Assembly: GCF_000143415.4 (NCBI RefSeq)
Contig: NW_003314441.1
Coordinates: forward strand, 69,586 to 133,585
Length of the DNA stretch: 64,000 nt
Source: Selaginella moellendorffii
Taxonomy: Eukaryota > Streptophyta > Lycopodiopsida > Selaginellales > Selaginellaceae
Reading direction: 5' to 3'
Shown here in pieces: positions 9,455 to 19,940 of the stretch. The notes below the pieces were generated by a model. That model saw only the letters and a list, made by a program, of their open reading frames with translations. It was not told where the DNA came from and did not search any database. The translations under genes and the position numbers were made by a program. Positions within the stretch are counted from its first letter, which is position 1. Every line of letters starts with the position of its first letter.

Positions 9455-10265
9455 ATTTGGTATAAAATTTTTTTCTATAGTTCTAGCAAAGGATAAGGTG
9501 GATTGCTATGAAATGGCTAAGGTAGATAGAACCTCCTCCAGAGATGGAGCCTTTGATTGAACAAAAAGTTGTGGATGAGGAATCCCTAGATGAAGACGAC
9601 TCAAGTGAGAAAACTTCAAAACAAGAATTTGGGGGTGAGGTTTAGTTGTCCAAGGCTTGATTGGATACTCTAAAAGGATAATTAGTACGTACTAATGCTC
9701 TACTAAAGACCCTCATACGCAAGCTAAAGCGTGATGAGAAACAATTCGAGGAGTTGGGATTATAGTTAAGCAAAGATATTCAAGAGACAAGCTTAATTCA
9801 TAAATGATTGATCTGGCCACAGAACTTGATGAGATTCTAGTGCTGTGCAAACAAAATTTGTAAGATAGAGTGGAGAAATTTGCTAATAAGCATCACAAAT
9901 TTTGGGAATATAAGGTGGGTGATATTATTTTTATATGAGTGATCTTTTCATTAAATGAGCGGCGAAACACCTTAGTGCTATTGTGAAATGGGAAGAGTGA
10001 TAAAATTTCTCATAGATATGTTAGTCCATATAAAGTGTTAGAGTGCATTGGTAAGGTGGCTTATCGGATGCAGCTATCAACTAGAGTAAAAATTCATTTG
10101 GTATTTTATGTTAGCCAATTGAAAGATATACTATCTTGGAGTGAAAGGCCCAATGCTTCCTTGATATATATAGATATAGAAGATGGACCAAGAACTTTAG
10201 CAAAGTTCTCTAGAATAGGTGATCATTAGTACAACTTATTCTTAGGATAGAAGGGGGGAGAATTG
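9455..10265 (+). pseudogene. Ty3/gypsy gag-pol remnant of an LTR-A element
   Basis: About 9505-9700 is a frameshifted copy of the gag start seen intact at 56967. The sequence then jumps to the end of pol: 9800-10229 reads as integrase C-terminus, with RVEKFANKHHKFWEYKVGD, YVSPYKVLECIGKVAYRMQL and FYVSQLKDIL (the gypsy pattern F.VL..IGKVAY.L.LP...H.VFHVSQLK), interrupted by stops. A purine-rich tract near 10248 resembles a polypurine tract. Protease, reverse transcriptase and RNase H are missing, so it is dead. Confidence 0.75.
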
Positions 10266-12015
10266 TTAGATGCCAGCTTTGACTCCATGGTTAACATGGG
10301 TTAAAGGGAAGCTCAAAGGCATGGAATTAGGGTAAGGGTTAACTTATCTTAGAGCTCATAATGGACCAATGGGGTAGTGGAGCTCGGGGGTGGTTGGGTG
10401 GTGAACCTTAAGAGGAGATTTAGCATAATCTAGAAAAACTAAATCTTTATCTTTTAGCACTGAGTTTTAACAGTGTTAGGTGTTATAAATTTGTATTGCT
10501 AAGATGTGGCATTTATGTTACATTTTGTCAAATTGAGTTGGCACTAGATACTAGTGTAAAACTTTGTAGTAGTGATTGTGGTGTTTTTTGATTGATGATC
10601 AAGTCATTGTGATTTTTATATCATATTCTAGTGATTGTGAGAAATGTGTTTATAAAGTTGTTTGGTCAAAAAATGATCAATCTTAAGTGATTGATAGTGA
10701 AACTAATTTACTTGCATGCAGTAGCATTGTAATAACTTTTGCTAAGTTCTCAATAATGATCCATTATGCTAAGCTTAATTTGGTACCTTAGTTCCTTGAG
10801 TTTGCCCATTGGAGTTTTGGAAAAGGTTATGGCTTATTAGTGAGTGTATAAGCACTTGGAATAAATTTTTGGATGGAGAAAGTGTGTAGCTAAGCATTAA
10901 TATTACTAACACTTGTGTTAGTGAAGGTGGCATTTTTATGATGAGTGATTAGGAATTTTCTTTAAAGCTTATTTTTCATGTTATTTTTCATATTAGTGTT
11001 TTGGCTTCACATTGAATCTTAAAGGTGATTGAAGAAGTGTATTAGTACAATATGGATATCTAAGATATGGTCTTTGTTAAATGGGGCTTTTATTCACTAA
11101 ACCCTATGTTGAGTTCGTTAAGACATGAAACTAGTAAAGAGCCACAACAAAAAGTTTTGTTATGCACAAAACCAACAAAGAGCAAAAAGGGTCTTCATAT
11201 GGTACCTTTAGAAAATTCGTCATAACCTTTTATCTCAAGTCTTAGTCTTTGCTTTGAGTAAAGTTAGCAAGAAGATAATAGGAGAAACTTTAGGTGCCAA
11301 GGGGTTAGTTTTGAGAGGGGAGTTGCTCATGAGCTTGATAGCTCATATTGCCGTAAATGTGGAATTCAAAACACCATTTCTTCATTAGTGTTCATAATCA
11401 TTTGTGAATACTTGCCTCTCTTGTAAGATATAGTCTTTGTGATCGAGTTTAGGGTGTTCATTTTGCATTTATGGATGTTTGGTGTTAAATGTCAAATATA
11501 TAAACATGTTATTAAATCTTTAAGCATATTGTTGGGTTATAACAATTTATGTTGAAATGAACCTATGGGATGTTTTAGGTAGGAGGAAGTTGGTTGAGTG
11601 TTGGAAGTTTGTATTTTTGGACGAAAAGTCATTCTTTCTCTAGGATGGAAAACTTTCCATAAATTTTTTGTAGGCTTTTTAATAGTTAATCTATTAATCA
11701 CTTTGCCCAAAAACCATTCTATTTTCATAAGCCATTGCAAACTGGTGAAAGGGTTGGAGTTCACTTCAATTGATTTAGACCTTAGTAGGTAATTTGTATG
11801 ATGCAACTCAAAAGGGATGTTGAGTTTTTAGGGCTAAGGCAATTGAGTTGGATAGAGTTTAGAATTGATATAGAAAAGTGGCTATTGCACTTTTTTAGAA
11901 AAGTGATCTTTGTGACTTTCTTTTATAACATTATACTTGGTAGTAAGTTGAACCTTATATTGGGTTAGACTTTATGAGAGTAGTGAGCTTATTGATCTTG
12001 ATTTGGTCTTGATGG
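10266..12015. repeat. Unclassified interspersed repeat (family E)
   Basis: AT-rich, without recognisable coding capacity. The part around 10489-10800 is similar to 12880-13153, so at least two copies of the same repeat lie here, split by the inserted TRIM and LTR-A pieces. I see no clear termini. Confidence 0.4.
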
Positions 12016-12420
12016 TGTAAGCTCTTAAATTTGGATTTCCCAGGAAGTCATCCAACCCAGTACTATTCAAACCCAAGGATGCTTTACCCCAAGTATTTTA
12101 AGACCCTTAACCGATTCAAAAAGGGGGTGCACTTTTATTCATGGGCCCTTTCCCTCTATATTTGAACCCTATGGATCGTCTCTCAAGTTGTTCTCTTTGG
12201 TTGCTTACAATCCACCACGCTTCCCTACAAGTTCATGCCCTCATGAACGGAAGCTGAGAGCCACAGCTCTCCCAAGAGTCTCGCTCTCTTAACACCCTAC
12301 CTCTCGGGTCGAGCCCAGTTGAAGCAAATTAGACTTGCTAGATGTCAATTAATATGTGGTGCAATTCCCCTAACCAACCAATAGAGTCAAACTTAAGACC
12401 CCTTTAATGCTACCATCTAA
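12016..12420 (-). mobile_element. TRIM element, partial (one LTR plus interior)
   Basis: 12016-12209 is a 194-bp LTR in minus orientation (TGTAAGCTC...TTGCTTACA). 12210-12410 is the TRIM interior, recognisable by its inverted GTCGAGCCCAG and TGTGGTGCAATTCCCCTAA segments. The second LTR is missing and the interior runs into an LTR-A fragment. Confidence 0.65.
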
Positions 12421-12868
12421 GTCTATACTCTCTCCCACCCAAGGCTCTTAAGCCCTAGTCTCAACCTCAAGTTAGTTTGGAAGCACCACTGAAGAGTTCC
12501 TTCAAAACTTATTCTTGGATCTCACTATCCCTACTATACTTTTGGAACCCCCTATGGCCCTCCCCCCCACAGGAGACACATGCTTTCACGGCTTTTACCC
12601 CACGACTTGTATTAGTATTCGAACTCGGTCTCGGACTTGATCTCAGACTCGATCTTAGACTCAACCTCAGACTTGATCTCAGACTTGACCTTGGACTCAG
12701 TCTTAGACTTGATCTCAGCGATCTCGGACTCGATCTCGGACCCAACCTCGGACTCTGTTTTGGACTCGATCTTGGACTCGGTCTTGGACTCAGTCTCGGA
12801 CTCAGTCTTGGAATCATGCTTTTGGGGATCCTTTAACTTATAACACCTTAGGGAGTTGGTTCCTTACA
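12421..12868 (-). repeat. LTR-A fragment
   Basis: Reverse-complement LTR-A with the C-rich tract, the GGGCTTTCACCC-type segment, the GAGTCC-type array and the terminal GGTTCCTTACA at 12868. The U5 side is missing. Confidence 0.65.
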
Positions 12869-13153
12869 TGGTGGGGTGTGGCATTTATGTTGCATTTTGT
12901 TGAATAGAGTCAGCATTTGATACTCATGTAAACTTTTGAAGTAATAAGATGGGCTTGCTTGTGGTGTTGCTCAATTGATAATCAAGTCATTATGATTTCC
13001 ATATCATATCTATATGATCGTGACTAATGTGTTTACAAAGTTTCTTGGTTAGACGATAATCAACCCCAAAGTGGTTAATAGTGAAGTTAGTCTACTTGCA
13101 AGTAGTAACATTAAAGTAGCTTTGATTGAATTCTTGATGGTGGTCCAATTATA

Positions 13154-13420
13154 TGTAAGGGAACAACTCAAGAGATGATTCATAGGGTTCAAATATATAG
13201 GGAAAGGGCCCATGAACATAAATACACCCCATTTTCCAATTGATTAAGGGTTTTGGGATACTTGGGGTTAAACGTCCTTAGGTTTGAATAGTACTGGGTT
13301 GGGTAACCTCTTAAAAAGTCCAAATTTAAGAATTTACATTTGGTATCAAAGAGGCCTTAGGTCCGACTCTATTGGTTGGTTTAGGGGAATCACACCACAT
13401 GTTGATTGACATCTGGCATA
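13154..13420 (+). mobile_element. TRIM element, 5' LTR plus primer-binding site
   Basis: 13154-13338 is a TRIM LTR in plus orientation (TGTAAGGGAACAAC... to TTTACA). A good match to the plant initiator-Met primer-binding site (TGGTATCAAAGAG) follows at 13341. The interior then breaks off and LTR-B internal sequence follows. Confidence 0.65.
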
Positions 13421-13837
13421 TTAGAGAGGGAAATGAAGTTGCACAATATGTGCAATAAAAGGTGTCGGAGACACCAAGGAAATTGACTTCGAAAAGTCAA
13501 AATTAAAAGTTCCAAGGTGAATTAGTTATATTAATAGAAGTTGAGACTACTCAAGAATAAGTAATGGGATTGAGCTAGAGAAGGTGTCTCTAATGGGTTT
13601 AGCGAGAGCTAAACCAATAAAAGGGAGAGAACCACATGAGGTGGTCAAATGAGTTTATATGTTGGAGACACTATGCTCCTTAGAGGTTAGACAAGGCATG
13701 GCAAGCCTTCAGTGTCAAACTATTGACGAATATAGGCTAGGTGCCAAGGATGGAAAAGGTAATATATGTTGGTGTTACTTTATAAAATGGTTTATCGTTC
13801 GATGAGGACATCGAACTTTATCTATGGGTGGTGGAGT
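13421..13837 (+). repeat. LTR-B internal fragment
   Basis: Matches the end of the LTR-B interior at 33080-33489, including the GGTGGTGGAGTTGT stretch that borders the 3' LTR. Confidence 0.55.
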
Positions 13838-15735
13838 TGTCAGACACGAATCCCTAAGCCCCAAAGTGGAGCCGAAAGGGTGTCATGTGGTACTGGCCGA
13901 AGTGAAAGCCAAACGAGCATAATACGTTTGGACTAAAAGGCTTCAACTTAAAAGGTCGAGAGCAGGAGTGGAACTCCCAACGTAGTGCTCAAGGAACGAG
14001 CATGAAGTGAGCAATAAAAGAGTCTCTAGAAAAGTGATACAAGAGGACCCGAGATGGACCCGAGATGGAGTCCGAGATGGACCCGAGATGGATCCGAGAT
14101 GGACCCGAGATGGATCTGAGATGGACCCGAGATAGAGTCCAAGATGGACTGAGTCCGAGTCCGAGTTCGAGTCTGAGAGGGTGAAAGCCCAAAGCGTTCG
14201 TCTCCCAGACCCTGGGGGGTTTGGTGAGCTCCAAAAGTGTAAGCTCCTGAATTTGGACTTCCCAGGAGGTCACCTAGCCTAGTACTATTTAAACCCAAGG
14301 ACACTTAACCCCAAATATCCCAAGACCCTTAACCAATTGGAAAAGGGGGTGCACTCTTATTCATGGGCCCTTTTCCTCTATATTTGAACCCTATGGATCG
14401 TCTCTTGAGTCGTTCCCTTTGGTTGTTTACAATCCACTACACTTCCCTGCAAGTTCACGCCCTTATGAACAAAAGATGAGAGCCACAGCTCTCCCGAGAG
14501 TTCCACTCTCTTGACACCCTACCCCTCGGGTCGAGCCCAGTAGGAGCAAACTAAACCAGCCAGATATCAATCAACATGTGGTGTGATTCCCCTAGCTAAC
14601 CAACAAAGTCGGACCCAAGACCCCTCTAATACCAAATGTAAGCTTCTGAATTTGGACTTCCCAGAAGGTCACCCAGCCCAGTACTATTTAAACCCAAGGA
14701 TGCTTAACCCCAAATATCCCAAGACCTTTAACCAATTGGAAAAAGGGGTGCACTCTTATTCATGGGCCTTTTCCCTCTATATTTGAACCCTATGGATTGT
14801 CTCTCGAGTTATTCCCTTTGGTTGCTTACATTTGGTCAAGAAAGGCCAATTTGGCTTAAGAAGGCTGTACCTAAGTGTTGGGTGATGGGATAACCACTGG
14901 GAAGTCCAAGGCTAGAGTAAATACAGAATAACAAGTAGGGTAGCTTGGTGAAAGTGTTCAAGAGCCGGCTCTAGTTCCCCCGGGAGATTAAATAGCTGAT
15001 GCTCTCAGTCGAAGTGTGGGTGGCACTACCTACTTGGATACCTGGCATGGCTCAATGGAACCTCGCTCTAAGCTCATGGCTAGAGCAGCCAAAGGCAGAA
15101 GGTGGGGAGAGTACCCATGGGGCTCGCGTAGGGCCACGGTGTTCCGAAATGTTGTCCTAAAGTCTTAGACTATGGAAAGGAAGAGGAATGGTCCTCTAGT
15201 GTAGTGACCAATGATATGGTCATGTGGTGAGGAAGTCCCAGAGAATAGTGGGACTTAGTGGTCGGGCTTGTAGGCCTTGATCTAGTGGTAGTGATAGTGA
15301 ACTTGGCCATGGATAGAAAGAGTCTTCGTGAGGACCGGAAAAGGGATATTGAGGAAGGCTATTCCCCATGCCTGCGGGCATCCTAAAGATGCTAAGAAGT
15401 GGATCCAAGATGATCACTCATGGATGGATGGCCCAGTCTTTGAGAGACAGGACTGTGATGTAGGTGGTGTTAGACTACTGGTGTGACCAAGGTAAAGGGG
15501 CATGGCCTTAGCGTAACAGGTTGATATGTCAGTGGTACCTTGGGGTGTCGGTCATGGGATTGGACACGTGGAGCACTTGGGCCAAGTGCAAAGGTTGAAT
15601 GGCGGGGATGCCATTATCAGGGCTAGCATGCCCAAGTCTGGAATAGGACTTATGGAGGTTGTGAGTGAGACTTCTCCATGCAGTTGGAGGTGTGGTTAAG
15701 TGACTAAAGTAGAATGGAAAAATTAGTCGCTTATA
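13838..15735 (+). repeat. LTR-B copy, split by a TRIM insertion
   Basis: Begins TGTCAGACACGAATCCC (a changed form of TGTGAGACACAAATCCC) at 13838 and is followed to about 14237, where a complete TRIM element interrupts it. It resumes at 14831 and decays near 15735 (AATTAGTCGCTTATAG, compare AGTCACTTACA at 59881). The 12-bp-unit array is short here (14040-14175). Confidence 0.65.
14238..14830 (-). mobile_element. Complete TRIM element, two LTRs
   Basis: Two near-identical LTRs of about 194 bp (14238-14431 and 14637-14830; TGTAAGC...TTACA) flank an interior of about 205 bp. The interior next to the right-hand LTR reads, on the minus strand, TTTGGTATTAGAGG, a primer-binding site for initiator tRNA-Met, which sets the orientation. 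There is no coding capacity, so movement would depend on enzymes from another element. I see no 5-bp target duplication (AAAAG left, TTTGG right), so the flanks may have been altered by deletion or recombination. Confidence 0.75.
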
Positions 15736-15982
15736 GTTCTGCACCACTATCCTTTAGATATATAACATGTCACATGTGGCATATAACACGTGGCATATAG
15801 AGGGTTTAGGTTCCACTTCATGGTTATTTTATGATAAATCACCATAGGATAAAAGGTGAAAACCACATGTGCTTTCCTTTTATATTTGAACCCTTATGGA
15901 TCATCTCTTGAGTCGTTCCCTTTGGTTGCTTACAATCCACTATATTTTCTTGCAAGTTCATGCTCTTGTGAATGGAAGTTGA
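15736..15982. repeat. Family C piece and decayed TRIM LTR
   Basis: 15760-15870 contains the ATAAATCACCATAGGATAA-type segment of family C, also at 25110-25150 and inverted at 53275-53320. It is followed by the end of a TRIM LTR (GGTTGCTTACA at about 15934) and TRIM interior. Confidence 0.5.
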
Positions 15983-16457
15983 GAGCCATAACTCTCCCAA
16001 GAGCCCTACCCTCTTGGCACCCTACCCCTCGGGTCAAACCCAGCTGGAGCAAACTAGACCTGCCATATGTCAATCAACATATGGTGCAATTCCTCTAAAC
16101 CAACTAACAAAGTCAGACTCAAGGCTTCTTTGATACCAAATGTAAGAGTAATAACTCTCCCGAGAGCCCCGCCCTCTTGGGACCCTACCCCTCGGGTCAA
16201 GCCCAGCTGAAGCAAATTGGACTTGCCAGATGTCAATCAACATGTGGTATGATTCCCCTAAACCAACTAGCAGAGTCAAACCTAAGGCCACTCTGATACC
16301 AAATATAAGAGCTACAACTCTCCCCAGAGCCCCACCCTCTTGGCACCCTACCCCTCAGGTCAAGCCCAACCAAAGAAAACTGGATCTACCAAATGTCAAG
16401 CAACATATGGTGTGATTCTCCTAAACTAATCAGCAGAGTCGAACCTAAGGCCCATCC
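15983..16457. repeat. TRIM interior tandemly triplicated, 163-bp period
   Basis: Three tandem copies of the TRIM interior start at 15983, 16146 and 16309, exactly 163 bp apart. Each runs from an AACTCTCCC segment through ACCCTACCCCTC and CAATCAACAT-type segments. The first two end in GATACCAAAT (inverted primer-binding site) and a vestige of the LTR edge; the third stops short near 16457. No full LTR separates the copies. Confidence 0.75.
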
Positions 16458-18317
16458 TAGGAAGTTCTCCACTTGAGGGCACTATCATCCACCTTTCTAT
16501 TTTGTGCCACCTTTGGCATTAAGTTCCAGCTATCATAAGTTGTGTTAGAGTTGTCTATGGCTTTATCATTTGGCTACTTTGCCGCTCCCTCCCTTGGAGC
16601 TTTCGCCTTTGCCAACTTGGAGCAATTGGGAATCCATCTTTGGAAGCACACTTTCTTTCTCATAATCCGTTAGCATCCAACACATTAGTGTCCCATGCCT
16701 AGCTTTGCCATTTAGATTCCTTCGAAAGAACTCCATGGCCCACAGTTGGCCACTAGTTTTTTGCTTTTATCCATTGATTGTTGCACTGAGCAACATAGGA
16801 TCACTATTTCCATTTTCGATGTATCCTTTTGGTTCCATGACAAAGGTTCTACTTTGCTAAGTTTAGAGGGTGCTCACTTCTAGTAGGTCTTTTTAGCATT
16901 TTCTGTTACGGGCTCTATTCACGGCCCAATTTTGTGACCCTCCCATAGGTCTTTCCTAGAGACTACTTTCTTGGACTTGCTATACCATCTTATTGGCACA
17001 ACTGATTTCCTTTTAGGTGTCCTTCCCACTTGGTCACCTTGACCAAGCCACACCATTATCAATAGTTCAAATTAACACTTTGAACTTAGATTTATATTCC
17101 TTAACCCAAACAAAGACCTTGTCCTTGTTTAGCCACAAAATCACCTAGTGATCTCATCTTAACCCCTTATTAGGTTTACCAATAGGAACTAAGTTTTCCA
17201 AACCCTTTTAAATTGTTGACTATGACTATAGAGGCATCCCCCACACTTGGCAGTGCGCCCAAGACAACCCTTCCGACCAAAGGTCCATTGCAACTAAGAG
17301 TGGGTGTCCCCATCTCATTCACCACATCCTTGGTGCCCTTTGCACCAAAGTGTTCAAGTTAGATATGCCGAACTTTCACTCTAAGCAACCATGCATCATG
17401 ACTCCGGAGCATCCCTTGCTTGGCGGTGTGCCCAAGCCAATCTCCTCACTAAGAGTCCATGACCACTGAAATATAAGTGTCCTCATATTCCAAACCATCG
17501 ACTCAAACCCAAACACTAGAGGGTTGGGACTCGAACCTAACCTTCGTATATGCATTTATGGATGGCATCACCCAGGATGCCTGGCGTGACTCCCCATGCC
17601 GGTGCGCCAATTTATATCCAAAGCACACTACGAATCATAGCTTAGGAACTTAGTCCCTCCAAATTGCCAAGTCTTCTCACTCGACAAGTCTATGATCATG
17701 CATAGACTGCTCCATGCTTGGTCCCATAGCCCACCCCTTTTGAAGTTAGCACTTTCAATTAGGGGATTTGTTCCCCTAACTTGCCACTCTCACTTAGCAA
17801 GCCATTTGATCAATGTAACATGGTTTCATGTATAAGCGTGAAAGTCTTTGACTATCGACTTTTGTTCAAAGTTATCTTTTTGAACACTTGGGAACTACTT
17901 TCCCAACCTTGATAGCATTGCCTTATGGCAAGCTTCAAGACCACACTTTTGCTGTGCAACTCTAATTTCGCACTTTCTATGAACCATTTACACTTGCCTT
18001 TCTAGGTACTACACTACCTGGAATTGTCTTTGGGAACCTTGAAGGAACTCTGTCCTTTAGCTTGCTAAGGCCTCTCCTTTCGCAAGCTTTCTAATTGCTA
18101 TATGATCTAACATGGATAATTCCATATTTTAGACTCCCCATGGCACCACGGTTACTAGTAACAACATGCTTGAGCACCCACTTGATTCTCCACTCCCAAC
18201 TAACATAACCACCATTGGTTATGCTCTTCAATTCCTATGGTTTAGTTCTATCCCCTTACTATTTGTTTTTGGCCTCACACATTTCCTTTAGTTATTTGCC
18301 TCCAAACTAGGAGGATA
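16458..18317 (-). repeat. LTR-B internal region, copy 1 (minus)
   Basis: Reverse-complement LTR-B interior, paralogous to 19953-21868 in the same orientation and to the plus-strand copies at 31000-33060 and 62800-64000. It contains the conserved hairpin module around 17240-17610. No protein domain is recognisable in any frame. Confidence 0.6.
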
Positions 18318-19743
18318 ACTTTGCTTTGTCATTTCGGTCAAGCTTTTGGGGATCCTTTAGCCTACGACATCTCGGGGAGTCGATTCCTTACATCTCCACC
18401 ACCCATAGAAGAAGTTCGATGCCCACATCGAACGTCTCTTTTTATCCTACGACTTGTTGACCATGTCTCCGGGGGTATCCCCCCACTTAGCGGTGTGCCT
18501 AAGTTAGCCTCCCCGGCCAAGAGCCCATGACAATGGAATATAGGTGTCCCTATACCCCTCACCTCACCACGCCCTAGTATGGGGTTGGGACTTGAACCCA
18601 TCCTTGCTTTACTAGGGGGTTGGGACTCGAACCCAACCTCTGTAGAATATGTCTACAGATTTGACATCCCCACGGGTAGAAGATCGAGTCCAAGACTGAC
18701 TCTGAGACCGAGTTCGAGATAGAGTCCGGGATTGAGCCGAGGCCGAATCGGAGACCGAGATCGAGACCGAGTTCGAGACGGAGTCCGAGATCCAAATCGG
18801 GTCCGAGACCGAGTCCAAGGTCGAGTCCAAAGTCTAGTCCGAGATCGGGTCCAAGATCCAGTCCGAGATCGAGTCCGAGACCGAATCCGAAGTCGGGTCC
18901 GAGATCGAGTCCGAGATCGAATCTGAGACTAAGTCCAAATACTAATACGGGTTAAGGGGTGAAAGCCCAAAGCGTGCGTCTCTCGGGGGGGGGGGGGGGG
19001 GGGGTGCTGCAGGGGGTTCCAAAAGTATAGTAAAGATAGTGAGGTCCAGGATCCAGTCTTAAAGGAACTCTCAAGTGGTGCTTCCAAACTGACTTGAGGT
19101 TGAGACTAGGGCCGAGGGGCCCTGGGTTGGGATTGACCTTGGCCTGGGTGGTGCCCGAGGGGCCACCCAGGGAAGTGTTCAAGAGCAGCTCCCACTCCTG
19201 AAAGGGAAACTGACTGCGGTGCTCTCGGCTCATGTGGAGTGGTTCCCCACTTGAGTACCTTGTGGCTCATTGGTCCTCGCCCTTCCTAGGGGCTTGAGCC
19301 TTCCCTTGGGGATGGAAGTGCGGGGGGGTAGAGGTACCCATACCAAGCCGTTAGGCCACGGTGTTTTGCCCCGATGTCCCGAAGCAAGTGTTGCACCCAA
19401 GGCTTGGGATTTAAAGGGTCCCATGATTAAGTTTTGTTGTACCAAGGGGTGTTAGGAACCTGGAGGCTTGGTGTGCTTGGCTACTTGTGCCTGTGGGGAG
19501 TGTAGCCGAACCTTAAGTCTAGTCTAACCCGGGGAGGGGGATTGGGAGAGATTTGGGAATCTGTGGATGGAAGGCTAACGCTCCATTGCTTGTGCAGTGA
19601 GTAGCTGAAACCAAGTAGGACCAAGTAGGAGCTGGTACAATAGGCGAGAACCTTGGCGAGGGAACTTAGCACAAGCCAAGGTAGTGTTGGTCGGATAGAC
19701 GAGGTAAGCTGGCAAATTAAAAAGGAAAAATTTGTAGCTTACA
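18318..19743. repeat. Rearranged LTR-A copies around an LTR-B scrap
   Basis: 18318-18391 is the terminal piece of a minus-strand LTR-A, 18392-18660 is LTR-B interior (ACCACCCATAGAAGAAG onward), and 18664-19743 is a 5'-truncated plus-strand LTR-A ending in AGCTTACA. This is the same arrangement as at 54562-56907, more decayed. An 18-to-20-base G run lies near 18986. Confidence 0.6.
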
Positions 19744-19940
19744 CTCTAATACCAAATGTAAGCTCTTGAGTTGGAGGTCACCCAGCCCAGTACTATTCAA
19801 ACCCAAGGATGCTTAACCCCAAATATCCCAAGACCCTTAACCAATTGGAAAAAGGGGTGCACTCTTGTTCATGGGCCCTTTCCTTCTATATTTGAACCCC
19901 ATGGACCGTCTCTCGAGTCGTTCTCTTTGGTTGCTTACAC
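19744..19940 (-). mobile_element. TRIM LTR (minus)
   Basis: An inverted primer-binding site (CTCTAATACCAAA) is followed by a shortened TRIM LTR at 19757-19939. A second inverted primer-binding-like stretch (CTCTGATACCAAAT) follows, suggesting recombination between TRIM copies. Confidence 0.6.
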
